Source: a virus
Length of the DNA: 64,000 nt
Virus record (IMG/VR): IMGVR_UViG_3300030331_006142
Coordinates: 1 to 64,000 of that record
Strand: one strand, 5' to 3'
The notes beneath the pieces are model-generated. The model made no database searches, had not been told where the DNA came from, and worked only from the letters and a program-made list of their open reading frames with translations. Positions 1 through 10,371 of this stretch are shown here, piece after piece (the stretch's first letter is position 1; every line of letters starts with the position of its first letter). The position numbers and the translations under genes are program-made.

Positions 1-3000
1 TAGATTATAATCAAATCCTCCGGGGACCGGGCGGAGATTGTCTTCATGAATAACTCTGGCTAGCCTTAGCATATCTTCTCCATTTGTTATCAAAACAGAG
101 TACCTATCGTTATCAGTTTTGGTCAATTCTACAAAATCTTTAAATGCATTAAAAAACCTACTTGAAGCTGCTGTTGGGGTGCCGCTTCCCAGCATTCCGC
201 CGGAAAAGACTGAATTATATAGATGATTTTTATAGTTAACTATAGATTCGCCTTCTGCATACTCATCAATATCATTTAAAAACAAGTCCCTCTTAAATGA
301 TATTATTCTTCTTTTTCTAGTTATAAACCTTGAAGGGGTCCTTCTTATTACTTCTGATTTTCCATCTGCTTCTTGGACATTTGTGTTGAGTGCGGACCCT
401 CCGGGGGCGGTATCAGGATTAGGGTCATATGTTAACCTCATTTGCAAGTGGTAAAAATACTTTCTTATATCGTCAGCACTAAGAGCATTTCTAATGCCTT
501 GAATGAAATCCTTTACATTAAAAATTTCATGGGAAGCATTATGGTCTCCCCTGTTGCTGACCTCATTTCCCTCTTCATCATAGACCGGGTGGGATTCCAG
601 TGAAGAACCGGCAGACTGCAAAAGCGGGTCACCGTCGTCTTCGCCGGCAGGCTGAAACGGTCTTTGAGATATCCGATAAGAAGATATGTCAACAGGGAAA
701 ATACTGTCTTGGTCAAACCTGTTTCTTGCGGACAGTACGTTCATCTGCTGCGGGACCCTTGGCTGAGTCGGGTTGGTTATATATCTATTATCTTCTAAGT
801 TATCGTTTGCAAGAGCTTCTTCAACATTTAAATTGATTATATCTTCGACTATCTTTCTAACTGGGAGCACTATACTTTCCAATCGAGCCAACGGGCCCGT
901 GACCTCTATATAATGCTCAATATGAAAAAAGTTATCTCCACCATTCAATAATATGTCGTGAATACTTTCTGTGTCTGGAGGTAACAACCCTGATAATTCA
1001 TAATTTCTATCGATAATAATATTTCTGGAGTCTTCTAGAGGGTGTGACCAATAAAATTTATCTGGTCTGTTTATTCCTTGTTCTCCCAAATCTCTGCCAA
1101 AAATCCTAAAGTTGGCGCCGGCGCGTCCGTGGTCTCGGATTTGACGGCGGTCAAAAATTAAGTTATCGCTATTCTCAGGGTCTACAGAGGCACTCGTGAA
1201 AGCAAAATCACTATCAAAAGAAATTTGCTCAGATGTAGAAACCACATATTTTCTACTTACATCTGCCTGCGGTATTCCATACTTAACAAACCAGTTGTAA
1301 TAATCTATGTCTAGGGGGTTTTCAAATATGGTCTTCGAGGTGCCTATCAGTCCTAAGAACTGTTTCTTGACCACATCTTTTAGTGCCGCTACTGAGTTCT
1401 CAATCCCTGTGATTCTTTCTATTGGCTTTTTCCAGTGTTTTGTTATTGACTGCCCTTGTCTAAAGGTCAATTCCTCGTGGACAAAATGGTACAAATAATC
1501 ATGTATTAGGGGTTCTTCCGCGACGCCTTCTACATCCCACACTGAAAATGGGATTGCGCCCTTTAATAGAAATTCCACTATGCAAAGTCTTATATACCCT
1601 ATGACACAAACATTTTGTATCGCTTTTTCAAAAGGACCTAAGTCATCAAAATCCAAATTTTCTGGTGCGTTTTCAGGCTTAGCTAGCTCTGCTTGCAGTT
1701 GCTCTGGAAATTCGTCTGTTACTATCTTTTCGAAAGATAAGGCGCCTAACGATGATATATTAAATCTGTTTTTATAACAGCCATCTTGAGTAACTTGAAT
1801 TCGACCCTTCACCCTTCTGATGAAACCATCAAAATACTCTTCGTCAAATAGTCTTGACCTTCTAAGGGCAAAAAACATTTGCTCAAATATGCCTTCTTTA
1901 AAACTAGAAAACTGGTTATTGTAAAACTCATTTCTCAGAATATTATCACGGAATGAGCCCAAGAAAATCTTTTCTGACATGATACCGTCTGTTTGGAGGT
2001 CCCACGGTTGGTCAAACACCCGGTCGACCGCTTGATTTACAGGTGCCCAATATTGCCGAGACATAACCTCTCTTCTTGTGTACAGCCCTGATGGTATTCC
2101 TTGGATTGCCGCATCGTATATTCCGCTTTCTGATAACTGTGCATCAGTGGCAGAGTCTCGATTTAGGCCCGGGCCAGGTAAAGAATCACAATAAGTAAAA
2201 TTAACGGGGCCACCTCTCAACAAAGAAGAGCGCGCCCGATAATTGCTGGGCGAGCCTGGCATAATTTCTATAGTGTATGGGTCAAACTGGTTTGTTGTAG
2301 CAGTACTTGGAAACTCTCTAAGATAGATAGTTGGATTTGAATACCCCAGATTCATAGTAAGGAACATTGTGTTATATCCACCTGCATCTCCACCTATCCC
2401 GCGGGATACATTAACAACTTCAGAACTCAGGCCGCCGGCTAGAGCTTCTCTCGTGTTTTCAAAAGAAGCGTCAAATTTGTCCTTAATGATGGCAAGAAAT
2501 TGTTCCGTAGGTAAGGGAGTAAACATGTTTTCCATTTCTCGGCTCAAATCTTGCTGCATCTTATTGAGTCTTTCGTTTACAAGTTGCTGCAAAAACTTTA
2601 TTGCTTCGTCTTGGCCTACACTATTTGCATCGACATCAGCCGGGTCTTGTTGTGATATTGCCTTTTTTAAAAGTTTGTAGAGACCCACTGAGCCGTGATT
2701 TGACAATGGAGAAGTTTTAGAGTTCAAATAGTTGCTTGGTGAAGCCATTTCAGCTATTGATAAGGGCACTTTTCCATAGTCAATATCATCGTCCTCTTCA
2801 CTTTGCGGGTCTATAGGCTCTACAATAGCTGGGCGTTGAGTTTGGCTGTCGATGAACATGTAACCATCTAGAGAATACCCCACTGGCCGTAAAAAGAATC
2901 TATCTCTTATCTCTAAGTCGTCGTATGAACTTCTAGAATCATAACTAACTGTTGAAAAATTCTCAACCGCGGTTTGTGGTAGTCGAGTGCGGTCGTCGGA

Positions 3001-6000
3001 TGGCTTCAAATAAACTTTACTTATTAATTTTCTTCTCTCTTCTATTAAGTGAGGATAATACTCTAAATCGTAAACTTGATGCAGCAAGTAAAGTTGTGTG
3101 TGAAGACTACCCTCTGTGACGGCGCCGGCGCTTTGTTTCGAATAGGTACTAAAAAGCTTTAAATTCTCTAAAATAGTCTCCACGATTATTGCTGATTTTT
3201 CATTATATTTTTCATCGTTTGGGTGTGGCAGCCTATTATAGTTCAAGAAAAAAGAATTTCTATATGTGGTAAGACTTGTTAAGTAGCTTGTTTTGGCAGC
3301 GTCGAATATCTCAGCCGCTGTCCTTTCTGAAGACCCCTTAAGATTGCCAGGAATAGTAGAAATTAAAGCATTTTCATTCCCAAATTCATAGGCCGGAGGA
3401 ACTATAGCACTAATTCCTCCATCTGCAAGTGCTTCGAATGCTTGGGCTTGGTCCATGAGGTTTGTATTTGCCATATCTACAGCTTGTTGTATCTCTTCAT
3501 CTGTCGCTTCGTTCGCCAGCATCCTTCTTCTTACCTGGCTTATATAATCAGCTGTGTCTTCGCAAGAGGCGCGCCCAGGAATAAAAGTAGCTTGTTGTAA
3601 ATTTTCACAAAAACCATCAGGAATAAAAATAGATATGACCTCGAAAAACTTTGTTAACGCTTCTTCATCCGAAATGCTAGATATTCCTAACCTTTCTGAA
3701 ACTTTTAATATCATATTAACAGTTGCTGCGTCGAGCTTTTCTCCGTTAAAGAGCCTACAAAGTTCCTCTCCTGTTAAAAACAGACCTACCTCGTCGATAA
3801 GCTGCTTTGATGCTTCTCTTTCCTTTTTTTTGATGTCCATTTCCAATAGACCTTCGGCTAATGCGGCTTGGACCCCGGGCGTAGCCATGCTTGCAGTACC
3901 ATATAAGTCATCAATAAGTTGGTCTCTACATATTGGACTTTGTAATAAATCTAAAATAAATTGCGCATAACGGCACAACATACGTGTGAGGATTTCAAAA
4001 AACCTATCAAGCATAAATTTTATAAGCCACCACCACCAGCCGAATATTGGCAACTTTGGTAAATCAGGAACTCTAAAATTAGGTATCGAGATATTGACTG
4101 CAGGCAATTTTAAGCACTTAAATATATCGCACAATATCGCCCTTAGCGACACCTTGTCTAAAAATTGAGTAAAAATTGTCTCGATGGACTTGCAGTTTTT
4201 TCCTATTGTGCCCAATAGTTCATCTGTGCCGAACTTCTCATCATACTTAAACATGCCCCCTTCACCATTTTTCTTGAGCCACTCACTAGCAGGAGTTGCA
4301 AAATTTTCAGAATACCACTGGTGTATTGGATTAGCATCATCTAATTGGCCAGATAGGCCTAAAGTATGCTTGACAAGAAAAGCTAAACCTTTCTGGCCGG
4401 CGCCCAAGTCGTCACAAGAGCCGTCTGCGTCGCCAAAGAAAGATTCCCCTATTTGCTTGTACCAATCTCCAGTGAAGAGGCGGCGACCCGACATAGCCCT
4501 TACTTGCGCCAAATATCCAACTGTTCTTGGGCGTGCCAGTGATGTACCAGGACGAAGCTTTGACTCTATATTACTTACTAGTGCTCCGCCGGCTGTAATG
4601 CTTTTTATTTTTAGCCCCCCTGAAGTGTGGGCATATTCAATATTTATTCTGGATGATGGAGTACCGATGGTGGCGAGAAGTGGATTGAAGCCTTCTGTTG
4701 TAAGTTTCGTATTGCCGGCAGAATCAGTTTGTGCAAAGCCCCCAGAACCAAAATTAAAATTCTTAGTGTTAGGGTCCTGCCTTATCACTCTCTTTAGGTC
4801 CCCCAAAACTTCTAGAAGTTTTGCTGATTCGAGGGCGCCATTAAAACCCTCTATTCCCTTGAAAGAAACCTTGTCCTTAACACACTTTTCGTATGCTCCT
4901 TTTATTGCTTTTGAAGCGCGCTGAAGCATTTCTCCAAGCTGCTCATATGTAAAACTATCAGACATTGGGGTATCTTCCCCGAATGGCTTACCTACACTTC
5001 CTGCTCCACGATTTTGAGGACCATCGGCCAACCACCCAAGAGTATAATCATATATTGGCATGCCAAGATTGTCAACTAGTGTGTTTCGGAACTCAGGAGA
5101 ATCTGTTTGCCAGTTTCCAAAATTTAAATTGGGGTTACCAAAAACGCCTAAGTCAACACGAGCAGATGCAGCATTAGCCTCTGTCTGGTAAGTCTCAAGG
5201 GCCTTTTCTCTTAAGATTCTAGAAATCTCTCTCCTTCTCTTTGCAGCTAAAGCTTTATATTCTTGAAACCTTCTTTTTTGCATTTCGGGTGAAGGTGGCG
5301 TATCGTCACATGTCGGAGTAATTACGCCTGGAGACATTTGTTCGACTTCTTCTGGTCTAGCATCTGGCTCTTCTCTTTGTTCCTCTTCTCGATGGAAGTA
5401 TCCTTCGTTTATGAAATCCAGCTTCTTTTTATTAATCAAAAATTTTGCTCTATAGAAATCGCCCGGGCGGAGAGATGGTGTCCTGAATTCAATAAACTGA
5501 ACTAGTGGTCTTTCAGATGAGTTATATATAATATTTTCCTGATATGAAGAGTATTCCATATCTTCATATGGATGGTAAGCGCCGCGGGTGTGCTCGTTGA
5601 ATCTGTTTGTTATTTCTCCTCTGTTGTTCCTATCATAACTTGTAAGCGGACTCCCTATGATACTAGCATTAGTGCGGGTCGTAATCGCGTAATTATCTAA
5701 ATCTGTATATTCTTCATTGTGGTATGTCGACATGAAAGGGTTTCTATTGACGCCATAATAACCTTGAAAAACGGGGTCGTTTTCTTTGTGGAACCAAACA
5801 TGAGGCTTGCCATAAAATCTTAAAATTTCTGTCAGTGCGGCATCTTCCATCTTGGAAACAATTTCTCTGTATTCGTCGTCTTCTTGTCTTGGTGGAAGAT
5901 TCGACAGTGTATACTCTGTAGTTGTAAAATGACCTATCAACGTATCATCAATTATAAAAGGGTCCGGGTCAGTAAGTGGGTCCGGCTCGAACGCTCGACG

Positions 6001-7098
6001 CGTCGCATTGGCATAGTCTTGGTTACTCATGTTGTGAGTTCCAAGTTCCCTAGGGTCAAACTCAGAAGCGGTCTCGAAGGCAGAGTATAGCATGCTTTTT
6101 CTTTCTTTTGGAATTATTGCATACTTTAAAACGCCAAAATGCTCTGACTTAAAATAATAGTCATCGTCATCGATATTAACATCTTCAAATGAAGAAACCT
6201 GTTGTTTATATTTTTCTAAAAATTGCTTCGCCTTGGCTCCTATCCCTTTGTAAGCGTCGAGGGCGCGGCCGAAGTCAGCAAATTGATTTGCAGTAGGTTC
6301 AACAATCGAGCCATCGTTATCTGCAAGAACAAACTTTTGTTGCAAGTCATTGTTTATAAAGGACTCCCAAAGGCCGCGAATCACAAGGTCATATGCACCA
6401 TCTTCGTTTTCAAAAACCTGCTCATCGTGATAGTAAGAAGTGTTTCCGATTGATGAGCGAGGGCGCCAGCCATGCATGACTGCCAAGGTTGCTTCGGAGA
6501 TTGTGCCGAAATCCCTAGCAAACATCTCTAGCATAACATCGATTTGCAATGCCATGAAAAACTGTTCATCCTCTTCAGTCATCGTCCCCATGACCTCATC
6601 GCTAGTGAATTCACCTAAAATAGTTGCCCTTGCTGCTGGCCAACCGCGGGAGGCAAATTCGCCAACAGCTTGGACTATGCGGCCGCCGGTCTTCCACGAG
6701 GGTTCATCGATACTTCCTCTTCTCTCTTCGAAATCTTCTCTTTTTTCTAATGTCTCAGCGATATTGAATTTTATAAAATTATAACAAAGTATATAAAATT
6801 GATTATCTAGCTGGAATTTCATTAAGTAATTTTGCAGGTTACTATCAAAAGTTGCCGCTTCGCGCGAGGTAGAAATCTGACCTGTGATACAGTCAAACCA
6901 ACTATTAGGGTCTTCTCTCTCTAAAGAGGGGTCCTCATCATTTTCTTCTATCAGTTCTGAATAGGGAATTATTTGTCCTAGGGCCCTTTTCACTATCATT
7001 ATGTCTCGGCCTATTTCACCGAATTGGCGCGGACCGAAACTAACTTTTTGGTCGCTTTCTTCTTTAATTAGTTCGATTTTGAAGGGTCTAATTGCCAT
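1..7098 (-). CDS. Giant virion structural protein (3' part off the window)
   Basis: One open frame runs from an ATG at 7098 to the left edge: 2366 codons with no stop, so the protein is longer than 2366 residues. It begins MAIRPFKIELIKEE. No enzyme motif was recognised. The composition is soluble and acidic with many aromatics. The one striking segment is a tetra-tryptophan at about residues 1021-1024, followed by an amphipathic/hydrophobic helix (LIKFMLDRFFEILTRMLCRY), which could insert in a membrane or anchor a hub. It lies directly downstream of a baseplate-like gene, so a tail, baseplate or other virion role is inferred. Plus-strand open frames inside it are shadows. Confidence 0.8.
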   Translation of the reverse strand, partial: MAIRPFKIELIKEESDQKVSFGPRQFGEIGRDIMIVKRALGQIIPYSELIEENDEDPSLEREDPNSWFDCITGQISTSREAATFDSNLQNYLMKFQLDNQFYILCYNFIKFNIAETLEKREDFEERRGSIDEPSWKTGGRIVQAVGEFASRGWPAARATILGEFTSDEVMGTMTEEDEQFFMALQIDVMLEMFARDFGTISEATLAVMHGWRPRSSIGNTSYYHDEQVFENEDGAYDLVIRGLWESFINNDLQQKFVLADNDGSIVEPTANQFADFGRALDAYKGIGAKAKQFLEKYKQQVSSFEDVNIDDDDYYFKSEHFGVLKYAIIPKERKSMLYSAFETASEFDPRELGTHNMSNQDYANATRRAFEPDPLTDPDPFIIDDTLIGHFTTTEYTLSNLPPRQEDDEYREIVSKMEDAALTEILRFYGKPHVWFHKENDPVFQGYYGVNRNPFMSTYHNEEYTDLDNYAITTRTNASIIGSPLTSYDRNNRGEITNRFNEHTRGAYHPYEDMEYSSYQENIIYNSSERPLVQFIEFRTPSLRPGDFYRAKFLINKKKLDFINEGYFHREEEQREEPDARPEEVEQMSPGVITPTCDDTPPSPEMQKRRFQEYKALAAKRRREISRILREKALETYQTEANAASARVDLGVFGNPNLNFGNWQTDSPEFRNTLVDNLGMPIYDYTLGWLADGPQNRGAGSVGKPFGEDTPMSDSFTYEQLGEMLQRASKAIKGAYEKCVKDKVSFKGIEGFNGALESAKLLEVLGDLKRVIRQDPNTKNFNFGSGGFAQTDSAGNTKLTTEGFNPLLATIGTPSSRINIEYAHTSGGLKIKSITAGGALVSNIESKLRPGTSLARPRTVGYLAQVRAMSGRRLFTGDWYKQIGESFFGDADGSCDDLGAGQKGLAFLVKHTLGLSGQLDDANPIHQWYSENFATPASEWLKKNGEGGMFKYDEKFGTDELLGTIGKNCKSIETIFTQFLDKVSLRAILCDIFKCLKLPAVNISIPNFRVPDLPKLPIFGWWWWLIKFMLDRFFEILTRMLCRYAQFILDLLQSPICRDQLIDDLYGTASMATPGVQAALAEGLLEMDIKKKEREASKQLIDEVGLFLTGEELCRLFNGEKLDAATVNMILKVSERLGISSISDEEALTKFFEVISIFIPDGFCENLQQATFIPGRASCEDTADYISQVRRRMLANEATDEEIQQAVDMANTNLMDQAQAFEALADGGISAIVPPAYEFGNENALISTIPGNLKGSSERTAAEIFDAAKTSYLTSLTTYRNSFFLNYNRLPHPNDEKYNEKSAIIVETILENLKLFSTYSKQSAGAVTEGSLHTQLYLLHQVYDLEYYPHLIEERRKLISKVYLKPSDDRTRLPQTAVENFSTVSYDSRSSYDDLEIRDRFFLRPVGYSLDGYMFIDSQTQRPAIVEPIDPQSEEDDDIDYGKVPLSIAEMASPSNYLNSKTSPLSNHGSVGLYKLLKKAISQQDPADVDANSVGQDEAIKFLQQLVNERLNKMQQDLSREMENMFTPLPTEQFLAIIKDKFDASFENTREALAGGLSSEVVNVSRGIGGDAGGYNTMFLTMNLGYSNPTIYLREFPSTATTNQFDPYTIEIMPGSPSNYRARSSLLRGGPVNFTYCDSLPGPGLNRDSATDAQLSESGIYDAAIQGIPSGLYTRREVMSRQYWAPVNQAVDRVFDQPWDLQTDGIMSEKIFLGSFRDNILRNEFYNNQFSSFKEGIFEQMFFALRRSRLFDEEYFDGFIRRVKGRIQVTQDGCYKNRFNISSLGALSFEKIVTDEFPEQLQAELAKPENAPENLDFDDLGPFEKAIQNVCVIGYIRLCIVEFLLKGAIPFSVWDVEGVAEEPLIHDYLYHFVHEELTFRQGQSITKHWKKPIERITGIENSVAALKDVVKKQFLGLIGTSKTIFENPLDIDYYNWFVKYGIPQADVSRKYVVSTSEQISFDSDFAFTSASVDPENSDNLIFDRRQIRDHGRAGANFRIFGRDLGEQGINRPDKFYWSHPLEDSRNIIIDRNYELSGLLPPDTESIHDILLNGGDNFFHIEHYIEVTGPLARLESIVLPVRKIVEDIINLNVEEALANDNLEDNRYITNPTQPRVPQQMNVLSARNRFDQDSIFPVDISSYRISQRPFQPAGEDDGDPLLQSAGSSLESHPVYDEEGNEVSNRGDHNASHEIFNVKDFIQGIRNALSADDIRKYFYHLQMRLTYDPNPDTAPGGSALNTNVQEADGKSEVIRRTPSRFITRKRRIISFKRDLFLNDIDEYAEGESIVNYKNHLYNSVFSGGMLGSGTPTAASSRFFNAFKDFVELTKTDNDRYSVLITNGEDMLRLARVIHEDNLRPVPGGFDYNL

Positions 7099-7126
7099 TA
7101 TCTATAGTATACCTTTTGTCTTCTAA

Positions 7127-8668
7127 TTAGTTAGTCGTATTATATCTGCTTAATATATATTTATCTGTTATTGGGTTAAAATAATTAATTCTATGAGATA
7201 CATTATTTACATCTTGGAAGAAAACCTGAAACCTTTCACTTATCTTGCTGAACGCGGTGGCGAAACCCATGACCCTGGTCATTGGGTCGATTATAGTTGG
7301 GGCGCCTGGCGCAGCAATTTGGAAGTGATTTGTTAGAGCTAAATTAAAATTATGCTGAGATGCTATCGCTGCATCTAGAGTTTTAGTAACGTCTGATATT
7401 ATTTCCATCATCTTTTCCAAGCACTCAATTAGGTTATGCCCCAGCACTAGAGGCTGCTGTTGCGACATATTTTCCTTGTCTTTAAATTGTCCGTTTTCCG
7501 CAATTAAATGTATGCCATTATTTTGCTTGATTCGGTTTCCATTAGAATTGTAAATTTCGTTTGGGCCACCAGTTACAATTTTTATATCCTGCCTTGAGTG
7601 AATCCTAACTTTATCTGCTTTTATCATGATTCCAGAAGTAGGCACAACTGATTTTTTGTCGGACCTACCAAATACAGGGTCTTCAATATTTTCATCAAAC
7701 AAATTTTGAGTTATTTTAAAGTTTTCATCTATGTTTGTCATTTGGCTAATATAGATTCTTGCTGCATCCATTACCATGCCCGGGTGGCGGCCATTAAAAA
7801 GACGGGCATCCTGTATCTCTGGTGGAGTTGTCGTGTTGAAGCTCGGCGCGACGACTATATCTCTGATTATAGGTACGTCTTGTTCAGGCTTATTTTCGCT
7901 ATTTTGTGAATAATCTTTTCCAATATTCTCCAGCGGAAATGGTGCCATAAGACCAACAACAATATCTATGGCGCCTGCACCCATGTGGTCAGAATACCCA
8001 GAGCTTGTTTTTATTTTTGTTTGGTTTTTGCTGTATATTAAGTCTTTTTCAGGCGCAAAATCTCTTCCCAAAACTATTCTTGCATTATTTTTGTTTTCAA
8101 TAACCTTGTCGCCCGGGCGTGTAAAGTATCTAGGATGTGGCTCTTTAAGCTTTGTGCCATTAAGCCCATCTGACTTTTCCTTTGAACCCCTTATTGTGTC
8201 ATAGGGGATATGATTTTTGGGTTTACCTTTTATCATCAATGGGTCTTGTCCATCATCGATGTTTTTCTCTTCTGCGGATGCTTTGGCCAAATCTCTCTGC
8301 TCATCTTCTGTTAGGTTTCCGCTTACTATATTAGCTAAATCAGCTGCAAATTCTTGCTCTTCTGGGGACAAATTTTGATTCAACTCTTCACCTGTTGCTT
8401 CTAGGAACGCTGTGCTAGCTGCGTCTTGTCTTTGGGGTCGGCCTACTAAATTATCTATGTTCTCCCCTCTTGGGATATCAAACCTGTTTCTTATGGTTCT
8501 GTCAAACCTGCCGCGTGCTCCCGCGATGGCATCGGAGGCATTTGGTGAGGAAAATTCACTAATTACAGGGCGGCCGTTTATCTCAACAGTATACCGAACC
8601 ATATACTGATTGTTGCTTTGTTTCTCTATTGAATACTTTGGCTCTTTTGTAACATTAAAATCTGACAT
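7127..8668 (-). CDS. Putative baseplate/tail virion protein
   Basis: 513 residues; the ATG at 8668 has an AAGG ribosome site 8 nt upstream. It contains a segment near the middle reading MGAGAIDIVVG, then GRHPGMVMDAARIYISQM, then a stretch (IMIKADKVRIHSRQDIKIVTG, GIHLIAENGQF) that resembles the beta-helical gp5/VgrG-like spike repeats of contractile tails. The C-terminus is helical. Its place between the giant structural gene and small virion genes fits a baseplate part. The assignment rests on pattern memory of similar marine phage proteins; the family name is uncertain. Confidence 0.55.
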   Translation of the reverse strand: MSDFNVTKEPKYSIEKQSNNQYMVRYTVEINGRPVISEFSSPNASDAIAGARGRFDRTIRNRFDIPRGENIDNLVGRPQRQDAASTAFLEATGEELNQNLSPEEQEFAADLANIVSGNLTEDEQRDLAKASAEEKNIDDGQDPLMIKGKPKNHIPYDTIRGSKEKSDGLNGTKLKEPHPRYFTRPGDKVIENKNNARIVLGRDFAPEKDLIYSKNQTKIKTSSGYSDHMGAGAIDIVVGLMAPFPLENIGKDYSQNSENKPEQDVPIIRDIVVAPSFNTTTPPEIQDARLFNGRHPGMVMDAARIYISQMTNIDENFKITQNLFDENIEDPVFGRSDKKSVVPTSGIMIKADKVRIHSRQDIKIVTGGPNEIYNSNGNRIKQNNGIHLIAENGQFKDKENMSQQQPLVLGHNLIECLEKMMEIISDVTKTLDAAIASQHNFNLALTNHFQIAAPGAPTIIDPMTRVMGFATAFSKISERFQVFFQDVNNVSHRINYFNPITDKYILSRYNTTN

Positions 8669-8692
8669 GGATAACCTTCTTTTTTTTATTTT

Positions 8693-9289
8693 TTAATCTT
8701 TGATGTAGTCCAGAATTACACATTTTGAATAATCGTAATCTCTTTGAAATTCTACTTGAACCGGCTGCATTGGTGGAGGAATTTGAGCATCGCCGGCTAG
8801 CAAAGAAAACCCAACAGGAAACCTTGATATTCTGTCAAAGTCTAATTTTGCTTGAGGGTTGTTGTTTACTTTTAATTTTTTTCTAATGATTTCCGCTTGC
8901 TCTTTTAATATATCTTGCTTTTTACCACCTGATGAAACCTTGGGCTTGAGAGCAAGCAATTTACCCACAAAGCCCCCGGATGGCATCGGCAAACAAGAGC
9001 AAAGCTCGGGAATAAAAATAATAGATTTTATCACTAAAGGTTGGGATGTCTTTTTGTCGACATCGCCGGATGGTGGTGTGTAAATAGTGCCTGTAAAAGA
9101 CTCATCATAAGCTTTCATAAACTCTTTTAGGGTCATCAAGGTGGATAAAAATATTGCCCCTTTCATCTTTACGGGCTTCTGCTTTCTTGATGTTTTCTCT
9201 TTTAGTAGGCTTGTAAGTTGCGCTACCATCTTTCCCGGGTCTGTACTGATTGCGGTACCGGGTACCATTGGTGTTGTTGAAGTAAACAT
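8693..9289 (-). CDS. Hypothetical virion-region protein
   Basis: 198 residues from an ATG that shares a TAATG with the stop of the preceding gene, with an AGAGGG site 7 nt upstream, so the start is well supported. It is basic and proline-rich; it has SFTGTIYTPPSGD near residue 65 and a C-terminal stretch ending VILDYIKD. No recognisable fold. A second same-strand frame (9105-9311) overlaps its first 60 codons; if that frame is the real one, this protein would instead start at 9118 (MKAYDESF), where AAAGAG stands 5 nt upstream. Confidence 0.6.
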   Translation of the reverse strand: MFTSTTPMVPGTAISTDPGKMVAQLTSLLKEKTSRKQKPVKMKGAIFLSTLMTLKEFMKAYDESFTGTIYTPPSGDVDKKTSQPLVIKSIIFIPELCSCLPMPSGGFVGKLLALKPKVSSGGKKQDILKEQAEIIRKKLKVNNNPQAKLDFDRISRFPVGFSLLAGDAQIPPPMQPVQVEFQRDYDYSKCVILDYIKD

Positions 9290-9311
9290 TAGGAACCCTC
9301 TTCTTCTGCAT
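9105..9311 (-). CDS. Alternative overlapping small ORF (68 aa)
   Basis: Basic 68-residue frame, NVYFNNTNGTRYRNQYRPG at its start and DERGNIFIHLDD near its end. It overlaps 8693-9289 by 185 nt in another frame of the same strand and overlaps the end of the previous gene by 23 nt. There is no ribosome site before its ATG, but the sequence looks protein-like and its stop would sit next to the alternative 9118 start of the neighbour. Either this or the first third of the neighbour is spurious, or both are made. Confidence 0.35.
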   Translation of the reverse strand: MQKKRVPNVYFNNTNGTRYRNQYRPGKDGSATYKPTKRENIKKAEARKDERGNIFIHLDDPKRVYESL

Positions 9312-9591
9312 TATTGTTTATAATATCGAATATATCTTGTTTCTCTTCTTCAGAAATGGAAACGTTTATGTTTTCCTTTTTTTGAACCAGTGCTGCCAAC
9401 TTTACAAGCTGTTCATTTGACCTTTGAAGGGTTTCTAGGTACTTTGCAGCCACTAAACCTACTTCTCTATGCCTATCGTCGCCGGATTGCATATATTTCA
9501 TCAAGTTCATTAGCAAAGTCTTGGTCGCCGCGCGGTCTTCAGTAATATTATTTTTCGCTTGCTCAATAAAGTCTTCTGTTTTTTTTCGCAT
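9289..9591 (-). CDS. Conserved-looking small helical protein
   Basis: 100 residues, almost wholly helical and charged, with HREVGLVAAKYLETLQRSNEQLVKLAALVQKKE in the middle and an acidic tail. It looks like small proteins carried next to the late sigma factor in T4-like marine phages (memory, not a search). Function unknown. No clear ribosome site before the ATG. Its TAA overlaps the next ATG, so the two are translationally coupled. Confidence 0.7.
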   Translation of the reverse strand: MRKKTEDFIEQAKNNITEDRAATKTLLMNLMKYMQSGDDRHREVGLVAAKYLETLQRSNEQLVKLAALVQKKENINVSISEEEKQDIFDIINNNAEEEGS

Positions 9592-9618
9592 ATTATAAAT
9601 ATTTTTACTTAAAAAAAA

Positions 9619-10371
9619 TCACTCTTTAATCCACCTTGTTTTCCACGTTCTATATTTTTCTCTGATTTTATTTAAGTTATTCACAACCTGCTTCGTGTTC
9701 AGGCCTGTAAGTTCTCTAAGATAAAGGTATACTGCTTTTTTGTTAAAAATTTCGATATCTTCAATATTATGGAACAAGACCCTAACCGCATCTAGGACTA
9801 TTTTTTCATTTTTCTTCAAATTTGGGACATCCCATGAATCCATGGTTTCTAGCAGGGATTCCCAAAATTCTTTTTCTATTGTTTGATACAAATATGATTC
9901 TGAATTATCTGTTGTGCCCAAAATATCTGGGCCTCCATTTTCTACTAAATTCTCAAAAGATACTTCTCTTTTCATCTTTTTAGAATTTTGCTTTACTTTG
10001 TGTATAAACCAATTTTTTGTCACAACCGAAAAATAAGAAAAAGCCTTTGAACCTTTATTCGGGTCATATTTATTTAAAATTGTAGTTAGCCAAATTTTAC
10101 AGTCGTCTTTTAGGAAATCTATATTGGGAAGTATGTTAAATTTATAAGTAAAAATTATCTTATCGACCATCTCGCTAAACGCTGGTTGTATTAAGGACTC
10201 GTAAAGTTCTGTTCTTATTCTTATATCTTGCGTTGAGCAGTATTCAATTATTGCCCTTTCATGAACTTTGGTAAAATATAAATTTTTTGTCCTCTTTCTT
10301 CTTCTTCTTTTCGGCCTACTACTAACCACGCCGGATGGGGGCTGAGTGTTTACGTGGTTTTCTGCTTTCAA
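9619..10371 (-). CDS. T4 gp55-like late-transcription sigma factor
   Basis: 250 residues. In the T4 family gp55 binds host RNA polymerase core and directs it to late promoters. The Lys/Arg-rich N-terminus (PKRRRRKRTKN) leads into the gp55 core: ERAIIEYCSTQD, IQPAFSEMVDKIIFTYKF, then DDCKIWLTTILNKYDPNKG and SKAFSYFSVVTKNWFIHKVK, a region 2-like helix set. The start is TTG, sharing TTGA with the upstream stop, with a GGAGG site 8 nt before it. The long minus-strand block of structural genes would be its regulon. Confidence in the family is high. Confidence 0.9.
   Translation of the reverse strand: MKAENHVNTQPPSGVVSSRPKRRRRKRTKNLYFTKVHERAIIEYCSTQDIRIRTELYESLIQPAFSEMVDKIIFTYKFNILPNIDFLKDDCKIWLTTILNKYDPNKGSKAFSYFSVVTKNWFIHKVKQNSKKMKREVSFENLVENGGPDILGTTDNSESYLYQTIEKEFWESLLETMDSWDVPNLKKNEKIVLDAVRVLFHNIEDIEIFNKKAVYLYLRELTGLNTKQVVNNLNKIREKYRTWKTRWIKE

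Noticed and set aside
1-7098. Many plus-strand frames of 60-246 codons in the first 7 kb (for example 4184-4924)
   Set aside because: They lie inside one uninterrupted 2366-codon minus frame that reads as a normal protein; no ribosome sites or family motifs in the plus frames.
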